A DNA stretch of 64,000 nt from an uncultured beta proteobacterium (GTDB lineage: Bacteria; Pseudomonadota; Gammaproteobacteria; Burkholderiales; Burkholderiaceae_C). Below, piece after piece: positions 1-8,145 of this stretch. The stretch covers positions 1-64,000 of the forward strand of contig CAILAY010000189.1 in the NCBI GenBank assembly GCA_903832285.1. The letters are read 5' to 3'. How positions within the stretch are numbered: the stretch's first letter is position 1; each line of letters opens with the position of its first letter. Made by a program: the position numbers and the translations under genes. The notes under the pieces were generated by a model. It ran no database searches. It worked only from the letters and a program-made list of their open reading frames with translations, and was not told the origin of the DNA.

Positions 1-1
1 A

Positions 2-1681
2 CTCGGCTGCACGGTGGATTACCTGGGAATGGAAGGGTATCCGCCGCTGCACATTGGACAGCCACGACTGCAACTGGGTGCGCCCATCAGGGTTCGCGGC
101 GACGTCTCCAGTCAGTTCCTGACCGCGCTGCTCATGGCCCTGCCATTGATCACGGAACGCGCCCCCACGCTCCGCACTGACGTGTCGTCGCTGCCCCCCG
201 AGGGGGCTGTTCCGGCTTGGGGCGGCCCGGCGCCGGAACACGACATCGTGATCGAAGTTGTGGGCGAGCTGATCTCAAAACCCTATATCGAAATCACGCT
301 CAACCTGATGCAGCGTTTTGGCGTGAGTGTGCTGCGCGATGGCTGGCAGCGCTTCACCATTTCCAAAGGCAGCCGCTATACCTCGCCGGGGGTAATCCAC
401 GTCGAAGCCGATGCGTCGTCCGCCAGCTATTTCATCGCTTTGGGGGCGCTCGCGACACCCGCGCCAGGGTGCACCAGCGTGCGCGTCGAGGGCGTGGGTG
501 CGACCTCTGTTCAGGGTGACATCCGCTTTGTGGACGCAGCACGCAGCATGGGCGCTCAGATCACGAGCGGCCCCAATTGGCTGGAAGTGGCACGCGGCGC
601 CTGGCCTCTGAACGCTATCGATCTCGATTGCAACCACATTCCCGATGCCGCAATGACGTTGGCCGTGATGGCGCTGTACGCGCAAGGAACAACAACGCTG
701 CGCAACATCGCAAGCTGGCGCGTGAAGGAAACGGACCGCATTCGGGCCATGGCGACCGAGCTTCGAAAACTCGGCGCCAGCGTAGAAGAAGGCCCGGACT
801 GGATCAGCGTCACACCACCGGCGTGCGTCAATGACTGGCGGTCGGCAAGCATCGACACCTACGACGACCATCGCATCGCGATGTGCTTCTCCCTGGCCGC
901 CTTCAATCCGGCCAGTTTGCCGGTGCGCATTCAGGACCCAAAGTGCGTGGCCAAAACCTTTCCCGACTACTTCGAAGCCCTGTTCTCTCTCGCGCGGACC
1001 GCACCCCAGGATATTCCGGTGCTCTGTGTCGATGGCCCAACGGCATCCGGCAAAGGCACGCTGGCGGCGGTGCTGGCGACGCGCCTGGGATATCACTTTC
1101 TGGACTCGGGTTCGCTCTATCGCGTGACCGGACTGGTGGCCACCCGCGCCGAGCTGGCGCTGGACCTGGCACACGAAGGGCGAATAGCAGCGTTGGCACA
1201 GCGCTTGCCACTGCGCTTTAAAGGCGGCAAGGTCTGGCTCGATCAAGAGGACATCAGCGACCTCATTCGCACCGAGGAAGCCGGCATGAATGCCTCCCGC
1301 GTATCGGCCCTGCCGGCGGTGCGCAGCGCGCTCATTGACCTGCAGCAGCGTTTCCGCCGCCTGCCCGGGCTCGTGGCCGATGGGCGCGATATGGGTACCG
1401 TGATCTTTCCCGACGCGCAACTCAAGGTGTATCTCACGGCAAGTGCCGAACAGCGCGCACAAAGGCGTTATAAGCAATTGATTTCAAAGGGAATTTCGGC
1501 TACACTCGACAACCTTCGGTCGGACATGGAAGCGCGCGATGCAAGGGATTCTTCCCGTAGCGTGGCGCCTCTCAAACCGGCACAGGATGCGCTGCTGCTG
1601 GACAACTCTGAGCTGTCGATTGATGAATCGGCAGTTCAGGTATTGCGCTGGTGGCAGGGCAAGCAGCCGTTTCAATCCTGA
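2..1681 (+). CDS. aroA-cmk: Bifunctional EPSP synthase / cytidylate kinase, 5' end cut by window edge
   Basis: One open frame runs from the window edge and carries two enzymes. The first part (to about base 1005) is the C-terminal two thirds of EPSP synthase, the shikimate-pathway step joining PEP to shikimate-3-phosphate; [15 protein letters not shown] and [13 protein letters not shown] are its recognisable motifs. The second part (from about base 1010) is CMP/dCMP kinase, with P-loop [15 protein letters not shown] and [11 protein letters not shown]. No stop codon separates them, so this is a translational fusion; separate aroA and cmk genes are the commoner state, and fused forms are known in Comamonadaceae. 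Codons upstream of the first internal GTG (base 14) also read as EPSP synthase (GCTVDYLG), so the true start lies outside the window. rpsA follows, the usual cmk-rpsA order. Confidence 0.95.
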   Translation, partial: LGCTVDYLGMEGYPPLHIGQPRLQLGAPIRVRGDVSSQFLTALLMALPLITERAPTLRTDVSSLPPEGAVPAWGGPAPEHDIVIEVVGELISKPYIEITLNLMQRFGVSVLRDGWQRFTISKGSRYTSPGVIHVEADASSASYFIALGALATPAPGCTSVRVEGVGATSVQGDIRFVDAARSMGAQITSGPNWLEVARGAWPLNAIDLDCNHIPDAAMTLAVMALYAQGTTTLRNIASWRVKETDRIRAMATELRKLGASVEEGPDWISVTPPACVNDWRSASIDTYDDHRIAMCFSLAAFNPASLPVRIQDPKCVAKTFPDYFEALFSLARTAPQDIPVLCVDGPTASGKGTLAAVLATRLGYHFLDSGSLYRVTGLVATRAELALDLAHEGRIAALAQRLPLRFKGGKVWLDQEDISDLIRTEEAGMNASRVSALPAVRSALIDLQQRFRRLPGLVADGRDMGTVIFPDAQLKVYLTASAEQRAQRRYKQLISKGISATLDNLRSDMEARDARDSSRSVAPLKPAQDALLLDNSELSIDESAVQVLRWWQGKQPFQS

Positions 1682-1721
1682 AGCGGCAACCAGCCCGCAT
1701 CAACCCGCTGCGCCACCCGCG

Positions 1722-1741
1722 CACAGTTGCTGTGGTTTTTT
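1722..1741 (+). terminator. Weak hairpin plus T-run between cmk and rpsA
   Basis: CACAG-TTG-CTGTG forms a five-pair stem followed by a GTTTTTT run. It could be a leaky terminator or leader hairpin ahead of rpsA. The stem is short and this is a weak call. Confidence 0.25.
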
Positions 1742-1840
1742 AACGTAACCCGCGGGTCATCCGCAAAACTGCCGTCTTCAGCTCTTAAAACAGTAGCAAT
1801 CCCGCCGCTGAAATCCTGCTGCCGGTTTAGGAAAAATTGA

Positions 1841-3520
1841 ATGTCAGAATCTTTTGCCGCCCTTTTCGAAGAATCCCTACTGCGCACAGAAATGCGCCCA
1901 GGCGAGGTCATCACCGCTGAAGTCGTGCGCATCGACCACAGCTTTGTGGTGGTCAACGCCGGCCTGAAGTCCGAGGCTTATGTGCCTTTGGAAGAGTTCA
2001 AAAACGACAAGGGTGAAGTGGAAGTCCAAGTTGGCGACTTCGTTTCGGTTGCTATTGGCTCCGTGGAAAACGGCTACGGCGACACCATTTTGTCGCGCGA
2101 CACGGCCAAGCGTCTGGCCTCGTGGATGAGTCTCGAAAAGGCCCTGGAAACCGGCGAATTCGTCACCGGCACGACCAGCGGCAAGGTCAAGGGCGGCTTG
2201 ACCGTATTGGTCAACGGCATCCGCGCTTTCCTGCCAGGTTCGCTGATTGAGACGCGTCCCATCAAGGACCTTTCCCCCTATGAAAACAAGACCCTGGAGT
2301 TCAAGGTCATCAAGCTCGACCGCAAGCGCAATAACGTGGTTCTGAGCCGCCGCGCCGTGGTCGAAGCCAGCATGGGCGAAGAGCGCGCAAAGATGATGGA
2401 AACCTTGAAGGAAGGTTCCGTCGTGCGTGGTGTGGTGAAGAACATCACCGAGTACGGCGCGTTCGTGGACCTGGGTGGCATCGACGGTTTGCTGCACATC
2501 ACCGACATGGCTTGGCGTCGCGTGCGCCACCCCAGCGAAGTGGTCACAGCGGGTCAGGAAATCACCGCCAAGATACTGAAGTTTGACACCGAAAAGAACC
2601 GCGTGTCGCTGGGCCTCAAGCAAATGGGCGACGACCCCTGGATGGGCGTGAACCGCCGTTACCCACCGGCAACGCGCATGTTCGGCAAGATCACCAACAT
2701 CGCCGACTACGGCGCATTTGTCGAACTCGAACCCGGCATCGAAGGTCTGGTGCACGTGTCCGAGATGGACTGGACCAACAAGAACATCGCCCCGGCCAAA
2801 CTGGTGTCGCTTGGCGACGAAGTTGAAGTCATGGTGCTGGAAATCGACGAGGACAAGCGCCGCATCAGCTTGGGTATGAAGCAGTGCAAGGCCAACCCCT
2901 GGCAAGAGTTCGCGCAGGACACCAAGCGCGGCGACCGCGTCAAGGGTCCGATCAAATCCATCACCGATTTCGGCGTGTTCGTCGGTCTGGCTGCCGGCAT
3001 CGACGGCCTGGTGCATTTGTCCGACCTGTCCTGGAACGAGCCCGGTGAAACCGCTGTGCGCGCCTACAAAAAGGGCCAGGAAGTCGAAGCCATCGTGCTG
3101 GCCGTGGACGTGGACCGCGAGCGCATCTCGCTCGGTATCAAGCAATTGGACTCCGATCCTTTTACCACCTTCGTCACTGTCAATGACAAAGGCCAGACCG
3201 TCACTGGCAAGGTCAAGACCGTGGACGCACGCGGTGCCGAAATCGATCTGGGCGACGACATCATCGGCTACCTGCGCGCCTCGGAAATCTCACGTGACCG
3301 CGTGGAGGATGCCCGCAACGTGCTCAAGGAAGGCGACGAAGTCACAGCTGTGGTGGTGAACGTGGACCGCAAGACCCGCAACATCCAGTTGTCGATCAAG
3401 GCCAAGGATGCCGCTGATCAGCAGGAAGCCATGGCCACCCTGAGCCAGACTTCTGCGCGAGAAAACGCCGGCACCACCAGCCTGGGCGCATTGCTGCGCG
3501 CCAAACTGGACAACAACTGA
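1841..3520 (+). CDS. rpsA: 30S ribosomal protein S1
   Basis: A 559-residue protein built of six S1/OB-fold RNA-binding repeats, at about residues 21-88, 106-172, 193-261, 278-348, 365-435 and 452-520. The internal repeats show the GAFVDL/GAFVEL and [10 protein letters not shown] type signatures. This length and repeat number match full-length proteobacterial S1, which binds mRNA leaders on the 30S subunit and is needed for initiation on weak Shine-Dalgarno sites. The start is preceded by AGGA eight bases upstream. It sits behind cmk and ahead of ihfB, the classical order. S1 usually represses its own translation through its leader; I cannot confirm that here. Confidence 0.98.
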   Translation: MSESFAALFEESLLRTEMRPGEVITAEVVRIDHSFVVVNAGLKSEAYVPLEEFKNDKGEVEVQVGDFVSVAIGSVENGYGDTILSRDTAKRLASWMSLEKALETGEFVTGTTSGKVKGGLTVLVNGIRAFLPGSLIETRPIKDLSPYENKTLEFKVIKLDRKRNNVVLSRRAVVEASMGEERAKMMETLKEGSVVRGVVKNITEYGAFVDLGGIDGLLHITDMAWRRVRHPSEVVTAGQEITAKILKFDTEKNRVSLGLKQMGDDPWMGVNRRYPPATRMFGKITNIADYGAFVELEPGIEGLVHVSEMDWTNKNIAPAKLVSLGDEVEVMVLEIDEDKRRISLGMKQCKANPWQEFAQDTKRGDRVKGPIKSITDFGVFVGLAAGIDGLVHLSDLSWNEPGETAVRAYKKGQEVEAIVLAVDVDRERISLGIKQLDSDPFTTFVTVNDKGQTVTGKVKTVDARGAEIDLGDDIIGYLRASEISRDRVEDARNVLKEGDEVTAVVVNVDRKTRNIQLSIKAKDAADQQEAMATLSQTSARENAGTTSLGALLRAKLDNN

Positions 3521-3537
3521 TACGACGGATGAACGTA

Positions 3538-3565
3538 GCGGCCTGATTCGAAAGAGGCAGGCCGC
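3538..3565. other. Perfect 8-bp inverted repeat between rpsA and ihfB
   Basis: GCGGCCTG and CAGGCCGC are perfect reverse complements separated by 12 bases, starting 18 bases after the rpsA stop. There is no T-run, so this is not a canonical intrinsic terminator; it could protect the rpsA 3' end or separate translation of the two genes. Confidence 0.35.
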
Positions 3566-3601
3566 GGCAACGCTCCGATCTTCCATTTCCTTCTGAACGT
3601 C

Positions 3602-3913
3602 ATGACCCGCTCCGACCTGGTTGAAGAACTGGCCTCCCGTTTTGGCCAGCTCACGCATCACGATGCCGAAAGTGCTGTCAAGACCATTCTGGACGCGATG
3701 GGTGAGGCCCTCATTCAGGGACATCGGATCGAGATTCGCGGCTTTGGCAGCTTTTCCATCAACCACCGACCACCCCGCATGGGCCGCAACCCGCGCAGTG
3801 GTGAAAGCGTGGCCATTCCGGAAAAGCGCGTACCTCATTTCAAGCCCGGCAAGGCGCTGCGTGAAGCCGTGGACGAGCGCACGGCGCTATTGCAGGCTGA
3901 TCAAAAGATTTGA
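3602..3913 (+). CDS. ihfB: Integration host factor beta subunit
   Basis: A 103-residue HU/IHF-family nucleoid protein. The N-terminus [17 protein letters not shown] and the DNA-arm region [21 protein letters not shown] are typical of IHF-beta, and the C-terminus [13 protein letters not shown] is conserved. It forms a heterodimer with IHF-alpha (not in this window) and bends DNA sharply at specific sites in promoters and replication or recombination complexes. The C-terminus is slightly longer than the E. coli protein (94 residues). It follows rpsA by 81 bases, as in many proteobacteria. Confidence 0.97.
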   Translation: MTRSDLVEELASRFGQLTHHDAESAVKTILDAMGEALIQGHRIEIRGFGSFSINHRPPRMGRNPRSGESVAIPEKRVPHFKPGKALREAVDERTALLQADQKI

Positions 3914-3952
3914 CCCTGCGACGTTAAAATGTCCTCGTCACAGAGGATGTCG

Positions 3953-4243
3953 ATGAACCAACTCATGTGGCTGCTTAAGTGGATACTTAAGGCAGCCATT
4001 TTTTTTATACTGTTCGCCTTTGCGCTGAATAACCAGCACGAAGTCGAGGTGCATTTCTTCTTTGGCGCACATTGGCAGACCTCCCTGGTGTTGGTGGTCC
4101 TGACGGCGTTTGCAGTCGGCTTGGTTATCGGCGCACTGGGTATGGTGCCGCGCTGGCTGAAGCAGCGCAGCGCGGTGCAGCGCGCCAAGTCCGAGGCGTC
4201 GAAATCAGGTTCAACCCCGAGCGCGCCCTTGCATGGACTTTGA
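3953..4243 (+). CDS. lapA: LapA-type inner-membrane protein (DUF1049)
   Basis: A 96-residue protein with two hydrophobic segments, about residues 5-22 and 37-60, joined by a short HEVEVHFFF periplasmic loop, and a basic cytoplasmic tail. This is the LapA/YciS fold; LapA works with LapB in controlling LPS assembly at the inner membrane. I place the start at 3953 because AGAGG lies six bases upstream and the protein then begins directly at the first membrane segment. An in-frame ATG at 3929 would add eight residues. The 3' end overlaps the lapB start, which suggests translational coupling. Confidence 0.85.
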   Translation: MNQLMWLLKWILKAAIFFILFAFALNNQHEVEVHFFFGAHWQTSLVLVVLTAFAVGLVIGALGMVPRWLKQRSAVQRAKSEASKSGSTPSAPLHGL

Positions 4244-5387
4244 CCTGAGCTGGCTGCTGTTGGCCTTGCCCCTGGTTTTTGGACTGGGATGGCTGGCCTC
4301 GCGTCTGGATTTGCGCCAATGGCGCATCGAGAACCGGCGCGATCCGAAAGCCTATTTCAAAGGACTGAATTTCCTGCTGAACGAGCAGCAGGATCAGGCC
4401 ATCGACGCCTTCATCGAGGCCGTTCAGAGCGACCCCGACACTTCGGAATTGCATTTTGCTTTGGGCAACCTGTTTCGCCGCCGCGGAGAATACGAGCGCG
4501 CCGTGCGTGTGCACGAACACCTGCTGTCACGCGCTGACCTGAGCCAGACGGACCGCGACCGCGCCCAGCATGCGCTGGCGCTGGACTTCCTGAAGGCAGG
4601 CCTGCTGGACCGGGCGGAAGCCGCGCTTCGCAAGCTGGAGGGAACAGCGCTGCAAACGCAAGCTCATCTGGCCATGCTCGCCATTTTCGAACGCTCCCGC
4701 GATTGGCCGCACGCGGCGGCGATCGCCGCCCAATTGGAAACGTCCGGGCACGGCAGTTTCACCGGCCGCCAGGCCCACTACCTGTGTGAACAGGCTGCCG
4801 GCTTGGTGCTATCCGCTCAGCCTGAAGCGGCGCGCGCGCTGCTCCATCAGGCCGTGGCAACAGCTCCCGAATCGGCTCGCCCCTACATCGATCTGGCCCG
4901 TTTGCTGCAGCAATCCGGCAACAGTTCCGACGCGTTTTCAACACTGGCGAATATGTGCACGCAAGCACCTCGAGCCATTCCCTTGGTGGCCATGGATTTG
5001 GCCCGACTCGCGCTGACGATCAGGCAGGAAGCCCCGGCACTGCGGCTCCTGAACGACGCCTACACTCAAACCGCCTCGCTCGATGTACTGGACGCACTGG
5101 TACTGCTGCAAGCGCAGGGAGAAGGAACAACGACGGCCCAGGATTGGTATGTGCGCCATCTGGAGCGCGAACCTTCACTGGTTGCGGCAAGCAAGTGGCT
5201 GGCGCATGAAAAACTGGAACACGAACAGTTTCATCCGCAAGTGCAGCGGGCACTGGACCAGGCTGTCAAACCCCTGACACGTTATCGATGTGCAGCCTGC
5301 GGTTTCGAGGCACAGCAACACTTTTGGCAATGCCCGGGCTGCCAGGCCTGGGACAGTTACCCTCCCCGACGCATTGAAGAACTGTGA
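4233..5387 (+). CDS. lapB: LPS assembly protein LapB (TPR, zinc-ribbon)
   Basis: A 384-residue protein with an N-terminal membrane anchor (about residues 5-20), a long array of tetratricopeptide repeats (for example PKAYFKGLNFLLNEQQDQAI) and a C-terminal rubredoxin-like metal knuckle, CAACGF...CPGC, near residues 351-374. That order is diagnostic of LapB/YciM, which adjusts LPS synthesis by controlling LpxC turnover through FtsH. The start overlaps the last codons of lapA. Heptose genes follow within seven bases, so core-LPS synthesis and its regulator probably share a transcript. Confidence 0.95.
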   Translation: MDFDLSWLLLALPLVFGLGWLASRLDLRQWRIENRRDPKAYFKGLNFLLNEQQDQAIDAFIEAVQSDPDTSELHFALGNLFRRRGEYERAVRVHEHLLSRADLSQTDRDRAQHALALDFLKAGLLDRAEAALRKLEGTALQTQAHLAMLAIFERSRDWPHAAAIAAQLETSGHGSFTGRQAHYLCEQAAGLVLSAQPEAARALLHQAVATAPESARPYIDLARLLQQSGNSSDAFSTLANMCTQAPRAIPLVAMDLARLALTIRQEAPALRLLNDAYTQTASLDVLDALVLLQAQGEGTTTAQDWYVRHLEREPSLVAASKWLAHEKLEHEQFHPQVQRALDQAVKPLTRYRCAACGFEAQQHFWQCPGCQAWDSYPPRRIEEL

Positions 5388-5394
5388 CCCACGC

Positions 5395-6342
5395 ATGAGC
5401 CCATCCAGACCCACCGAACACATCGCCCGGGAGGCTCTCGCGCGCGCCCGCGTCCTGGTCGTAGGAGACGCCATGCTGGACCGTTACTGGTACGGTGCGG
5501 TGGATCGCATTTCGCCAGAAGCGCCCGTGCCGGTGGTGCGCGTGACACGCGAAGAAGAACGCATCGGCGGCGCGGCCAACGTGGCCTACAACGTGGTCAC
5601 GCTTGGCGCGCAAGCCTCGCTGCTGACGGTGACCGGCGACGACGACGCCAGTCACAAGCTCGAATCCTTGGTCTCCAAGACCGGCATCACACCGCATTTC
5701 GGACGCGACTCGGCGCTCAAGACCACAGTCAAGCTGCGCGTCATCGGGCGCCAGCAACAGTTGCTGCGTCTGGACTTCGAGAACACCCCTGCGAGTGAAG
5801 TGCTGGCGTCCCAGTCCGAGCGCTTTGGTCAACTCTTACCGACGCACGATGCCGTGCTGTTTTCCGACTACGGCAAAGGGGGCTTGGCGCACGTGAGCAA
5901 CATGATCGGTCGAGCGCGGGTCGCTGGCAAGTCGGTGCTGATCGACCCCAAGGGCAGCGATTATTCCCGCTACCGCAATGCCAGCGTGATCACGCCGAAT
6001 CGCGCCGAACTGGAGCACGTCATCGGCGCGTGGCGCGATGAATCCGAGTTGCATATCAAGGCCCAGAACTTGCGCACAGAGTTGCAGTTGCAAGCCCTGC
6101 TGCTCACGCGCAGCGAAGAGGGCATGACGCTGTTCGACGATCAGGGAAGCCTGCACGTGAACGCCCAGGCGCGCGAAGTGTTCGATGTCACCGGTGCCGG
6201 GGATACCGTGATTGCCACTCTCGCGGCGCTGGTCGCTGCTGGACTAAGTTTTCGCGCTGCCATGCCCTGGGCGAATTGCGCCGGCGGTATCGTGGTGGGC
6301 AAGTTCGGCACCGCCACCGTGAGCTACGAAGAGTTATTCTGA
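5395..6342 (+). CDS. rfaE1: D-glycero-beta-D-manno-heptose-7-phosphate kinase
   Basis: A 315-residue PfkB/ribokinase-family sugar kinase with the substrate-binding GGAANVAYN segment and the catalytic GAGDTVIA motif near the C-terminus. It phosphorylates heptose-7-phosphate at C1 on the way to the ADP-heptose used for LPS inner core. The protein ends after the kinase domain; the nucleotidyltransferase half that is fused in E. coli HldE is absent, so the split (HldA-like) form is present. The start at 5395 is seven bases after lapB; reading further upstream would run into lapB. hldD follows, so the kinase and epimerase steps are neighbours. Confidence 0.95.
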   Translation: MSPSRPTEHIAREALARARVLVVGDAMLDRYWYGAVDRISPEAPVPVVRVTREEERIGGAANVAYNVVTLGAQASLLTVTGDDDASHKLESLVSKTGITPHFGRDSALKTTVKLRVIGRQQQLLRLDFENTPASEVLASQSERFGQLLPTHDAVLFSDYGKGGLAHVSNMIGRARVAGKSVLIDPKGSDYSRYRNASVITPNRAELEHVIGAWRDESELHIKAQNLRTELQLQALLLTRSEEGMTLFDDQGSLHVNAQAREVFDVTGAGDTVIATLAALVAAGLSFRAAMPWANCAGGIVVGKFGTATVSYEELF

Positions 6343-6350
6343 AACTTTGC

Positions 6351-6393
6351 GGGACAGACCAAGAGTTACGCGCAGCGAACTTTGCTCTGTCCC
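6351..6393. repeat. Dispersed imperfect palindrome (copy 1)
   Basis: An imperfect palindrome running from GGGACAGACCAAGAG to CTCTGTCCC, starting eight bases after the kinase stop. Near-identical or related copies lie at 6411-6442, 20515-20557 and 62338-62378. On one strand all share GTTG(G/A)GGAC at one edge and CCC(A/G)CAA at the other. The size, intergenic position and inverted symmetry resemble REP elements. Confidence 0.7.
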
Positions 6394-6410
6394 CAACTGA
6401 TTAAGCTTGC

Positions 6411-6442
6411 GGGACAGGAGCACGAAGCGAACCCACTGTCCT
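6411..6442. repeat. Dispersed imperfect palindrome (copy 2, shorter)
   Basis: GGGACAGGAG...CACTGTCCTC repeats the edges of the preceding palindrome with a shorter centre, 17 bases downstream of copy 1 and just before the hldD ribosome-binding site. It looks like a diverged tandem member of the same family. Confidence 0.55.
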
Positions 6443-6462
6443 CAACCCTATAGAGGAAATTC

Positions 6463-7482
6463 ATGCCGCAAAACATCACACGCGTCGTCGTCACCGGGGC
6501 TGCCGGCTTCATCGGCAGCAATATCGTTCGCGGTCTCAACGCCCGCGGCATTGATCACGTCATTGCTGTGGACGACCTGACCCAGGGCGACAAGTTTCGC
6601 AACCTGGAAGACCTGAGAATTGCCGACTACGTGGATCTGGCCAGCTTCTACAAACGCTTTGCCGAGGGTGACTTCGGAAAGGTCGAAGCCATCTTCCACG
6701 AAGGCGCCTGCAGCGACACCATGGAGCAGGACGGCAAGTACATGATGGCCAACAATTACACACTCTCCAGCGAACTGTTCAACGCCTGCCAGCAGCGCGG
6801 TACGCGCCTGCTCTACGCCTCGTCGGCCGCGACCTACGGCGGCTCGGCCGCATTTCGTGAAGATCCCCGGTTTGAACACCCGCTCAACGTCTACGGCTAC
6901 TCCAAACTGCTGTTCGACCAGCGCATGCGGCGCGAGTGCGGCAGCGATTTCAAACGCGCCAAACGCCAGGTGGTGGGTTTTCGCTACTTCAACGTCTATG
7001 GTCCACACGAGCAGCACAAGGCGCGCATGGCCAGCGTCGCGTTTCACCAGTTCCACCAGTTCCACAGCGCAGGCAAAGTGAAACTGTTCGGCGATTACGG
7101 CGGCTATGCCGGCGGCGGGCAAATGCGCGACTTCGTCTTTGTGGACGACGTCGTGGACGTGAACCTGTGGTTCTTCGACAACCCGGAAAAGTCCGGAATC
7201 TTCAACCTGGGAACTGGGCGGGCCCAGCCCTTCAACGATGTTGCGCTTTCGGTCGTAAATGCACTGCGTGCGCGCCGGGGGGAGGCGGCGCTTTCTTTGG
7301 AGCAGGCGGTTTCTGGCGGGTTCATTGAATACATACCGTTTCCGGATGCGTTGCGCGGCAAATACCAGAGCTATACCCAGGCTGACCTCACGCAGTTGCG
7401 CGCCACCGGGTGCGAACACGCGTTTGCCGATGTGCAAAACGGCGTGACGCGCTACGTCAATTGGCTTGCCGCGCAGAACTAA
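6463..7482 (+). CDS. hldD: ADP-L-glycero-D-manno-heptose 6-epimerase
   Basis: A 339-residue short-chain dehydrogenase-type epimerase. The N-terminus has the NADP-binding GAAGFIGSN loop and the catalytic Tyr/Lys pair is in [10 protein letters not shown] (YxxxK). [10 protein letters not shown] and [11 protein letters not shown] are family hallmarks. It inverts C6 of ADP-D-glycero-D-manno-heptose to give the LPS core precursor. AGAGGA lies six bases before the ATG. It is separated from its kinase partner by about 120 bases containing two palindromic repeats, so the transcript crosses these hairpins or a new promoter lies there. Confidence 0.96.
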   Translation: MPQNITRVVVTGAAGFIGSNIVRGLNARGIDHVIAVDDLTQGDKFRNLEDLRIADYVDLASFYKRFAEGDFGKVEAIFHEGACSDTMEQDGKYMMANNYTLSSELFNACQQRGTRLLYASSAATYGGSAAFREDPRFEHPLNVYGYSKLLFDQRMRRECGSDFKRAKRQVVGFRYFNVYGPHEQHKARMASVAFHQFHQFHSAGKVKLFGDYGGYAGGGQMRDFVFVDDVVDVNLWFFDNPEKSGIFNLGTGRAQPFNDVALSVVNALRARRGEAALSLEQAVSGGFIEYIPFPDALRGKYQSYTQADLTQLRATGCEHAFADVQNGVTRYVNWLAAQN

Positions 7483-7580
7483 AGTCAACGTCGGCGCGGG
7501 AAGGCGCGTTGTAGAGGGGTCTGCTTCGACCCTCCGTGTCGAAGGACACATCCAACTTTCACGTTCAAGGAGACTGATTC

Positions 7581-8087
7581 ATGTTGAAGAAAATTCTGGC
7601 CATCGTTGCCATGTTGTATGCCGCCGCCAGCTTTGCCGCGGTCGATGTGAACAAGGCCACCGCCGCCGAACTCGATGGTGTCAAGGGGATTGGTCCGGCG
7701 ATTTCAGCCAAGATTCTGGACGAACGCAAGAAGGGTAATTTCAAGGACTGGAATGATTTCGTCGCGCGCGTCAAAGGCGTCGGCGAGAAGAGCGCCGCCA
7801 AGTTGTCTGCCGACGGCCTGACTGTCAACGGCAGCGGGTTCCAGGGTGCTGCGCCCGCGCCGGCTACCACGCCTGCACCTGCAGCCGCAGCCAAGAAGGA
7901 CGACAAGCCAGCAGCCAAAGTCGACGACAAAAAAGCGGGTGTCAAACCGGCTGCGAGCAAGGAAGTCGCCAAGGATCCGAAGACCGAAGTCAAAGCAGCG
8001 AAATCCGGCAACACGGACAAAGCCGCCAAAGGCAGCGGTGGCGCCGCTTCTGCTCCCTTAGCCGCCACCAGTGCGGCCAAGAAGTAA
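7581..8087 (+). CDS. Secreted ComEA-like helix-hairpin-helix protein
   Basis: A 168-residue protein. Residues 1-19 (MLKKILAIVAMLYAAASFA) form a signal peptide. Residues 20-85 contain two helix-hairpin-helix units, VNKATAAELDGVKGIGPAIS and a second unit around ARVKGVGEKSAAKL, as in the DNA-uptake protein ComEA. The remaining half is low-complexity Ala/Lys/Pro, strongly basic and probably disordered. AAGGAG precedes the start. The protein may bind DNA in the periplasm in natural uptake, but no other competence gene is adjacent, so function is inferred from the domain only. A terminator follows 18 bases after the stop. Confidence 0.85.
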   Translation: MLKKILAIVAMLYAAASFAAVDVNKATAAELDGVKGIGPAISAKILDERKKGNFKDWNDFVARVKGVGEKSAAKLSADGLTVNGSGFQGAAPAPATTPAPAAAAKKDDKPAAKVDDKKAGVKPAASKEVAKDPKTEVKAAKSGNTDKAAKGSGGAASAPLAATSAAKK

Positions 8088-8104
8088 TTCACACGCTCGC
8101 ATGA

Positions 8105-8131
8105 AATCCCGCCGATTGGCGGGATTTTTTT
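8105..8131 (+). terminator. Rho-independent terminator after the HhH gene
   Basis: AATCCCGCC-GATT-GGCGGGATT is a perfect nine-pair stem with a four-base loop followed by T7. It lies between the convergent HhH and oxoprolinase genes. Confidence 0.93.
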
Positions 8132-8145
8132 GCCTGTCCGCAGAG

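Noticed and set aside
275-1477. 400-codon open frame antisense to aroA-cmk
   Set aside because: The sense strand encodes two recognised enzymes. The antisense translation is rich in Arg, His and Cys with no family resemblance, as expected for shadow frames in GC-rich DNA.
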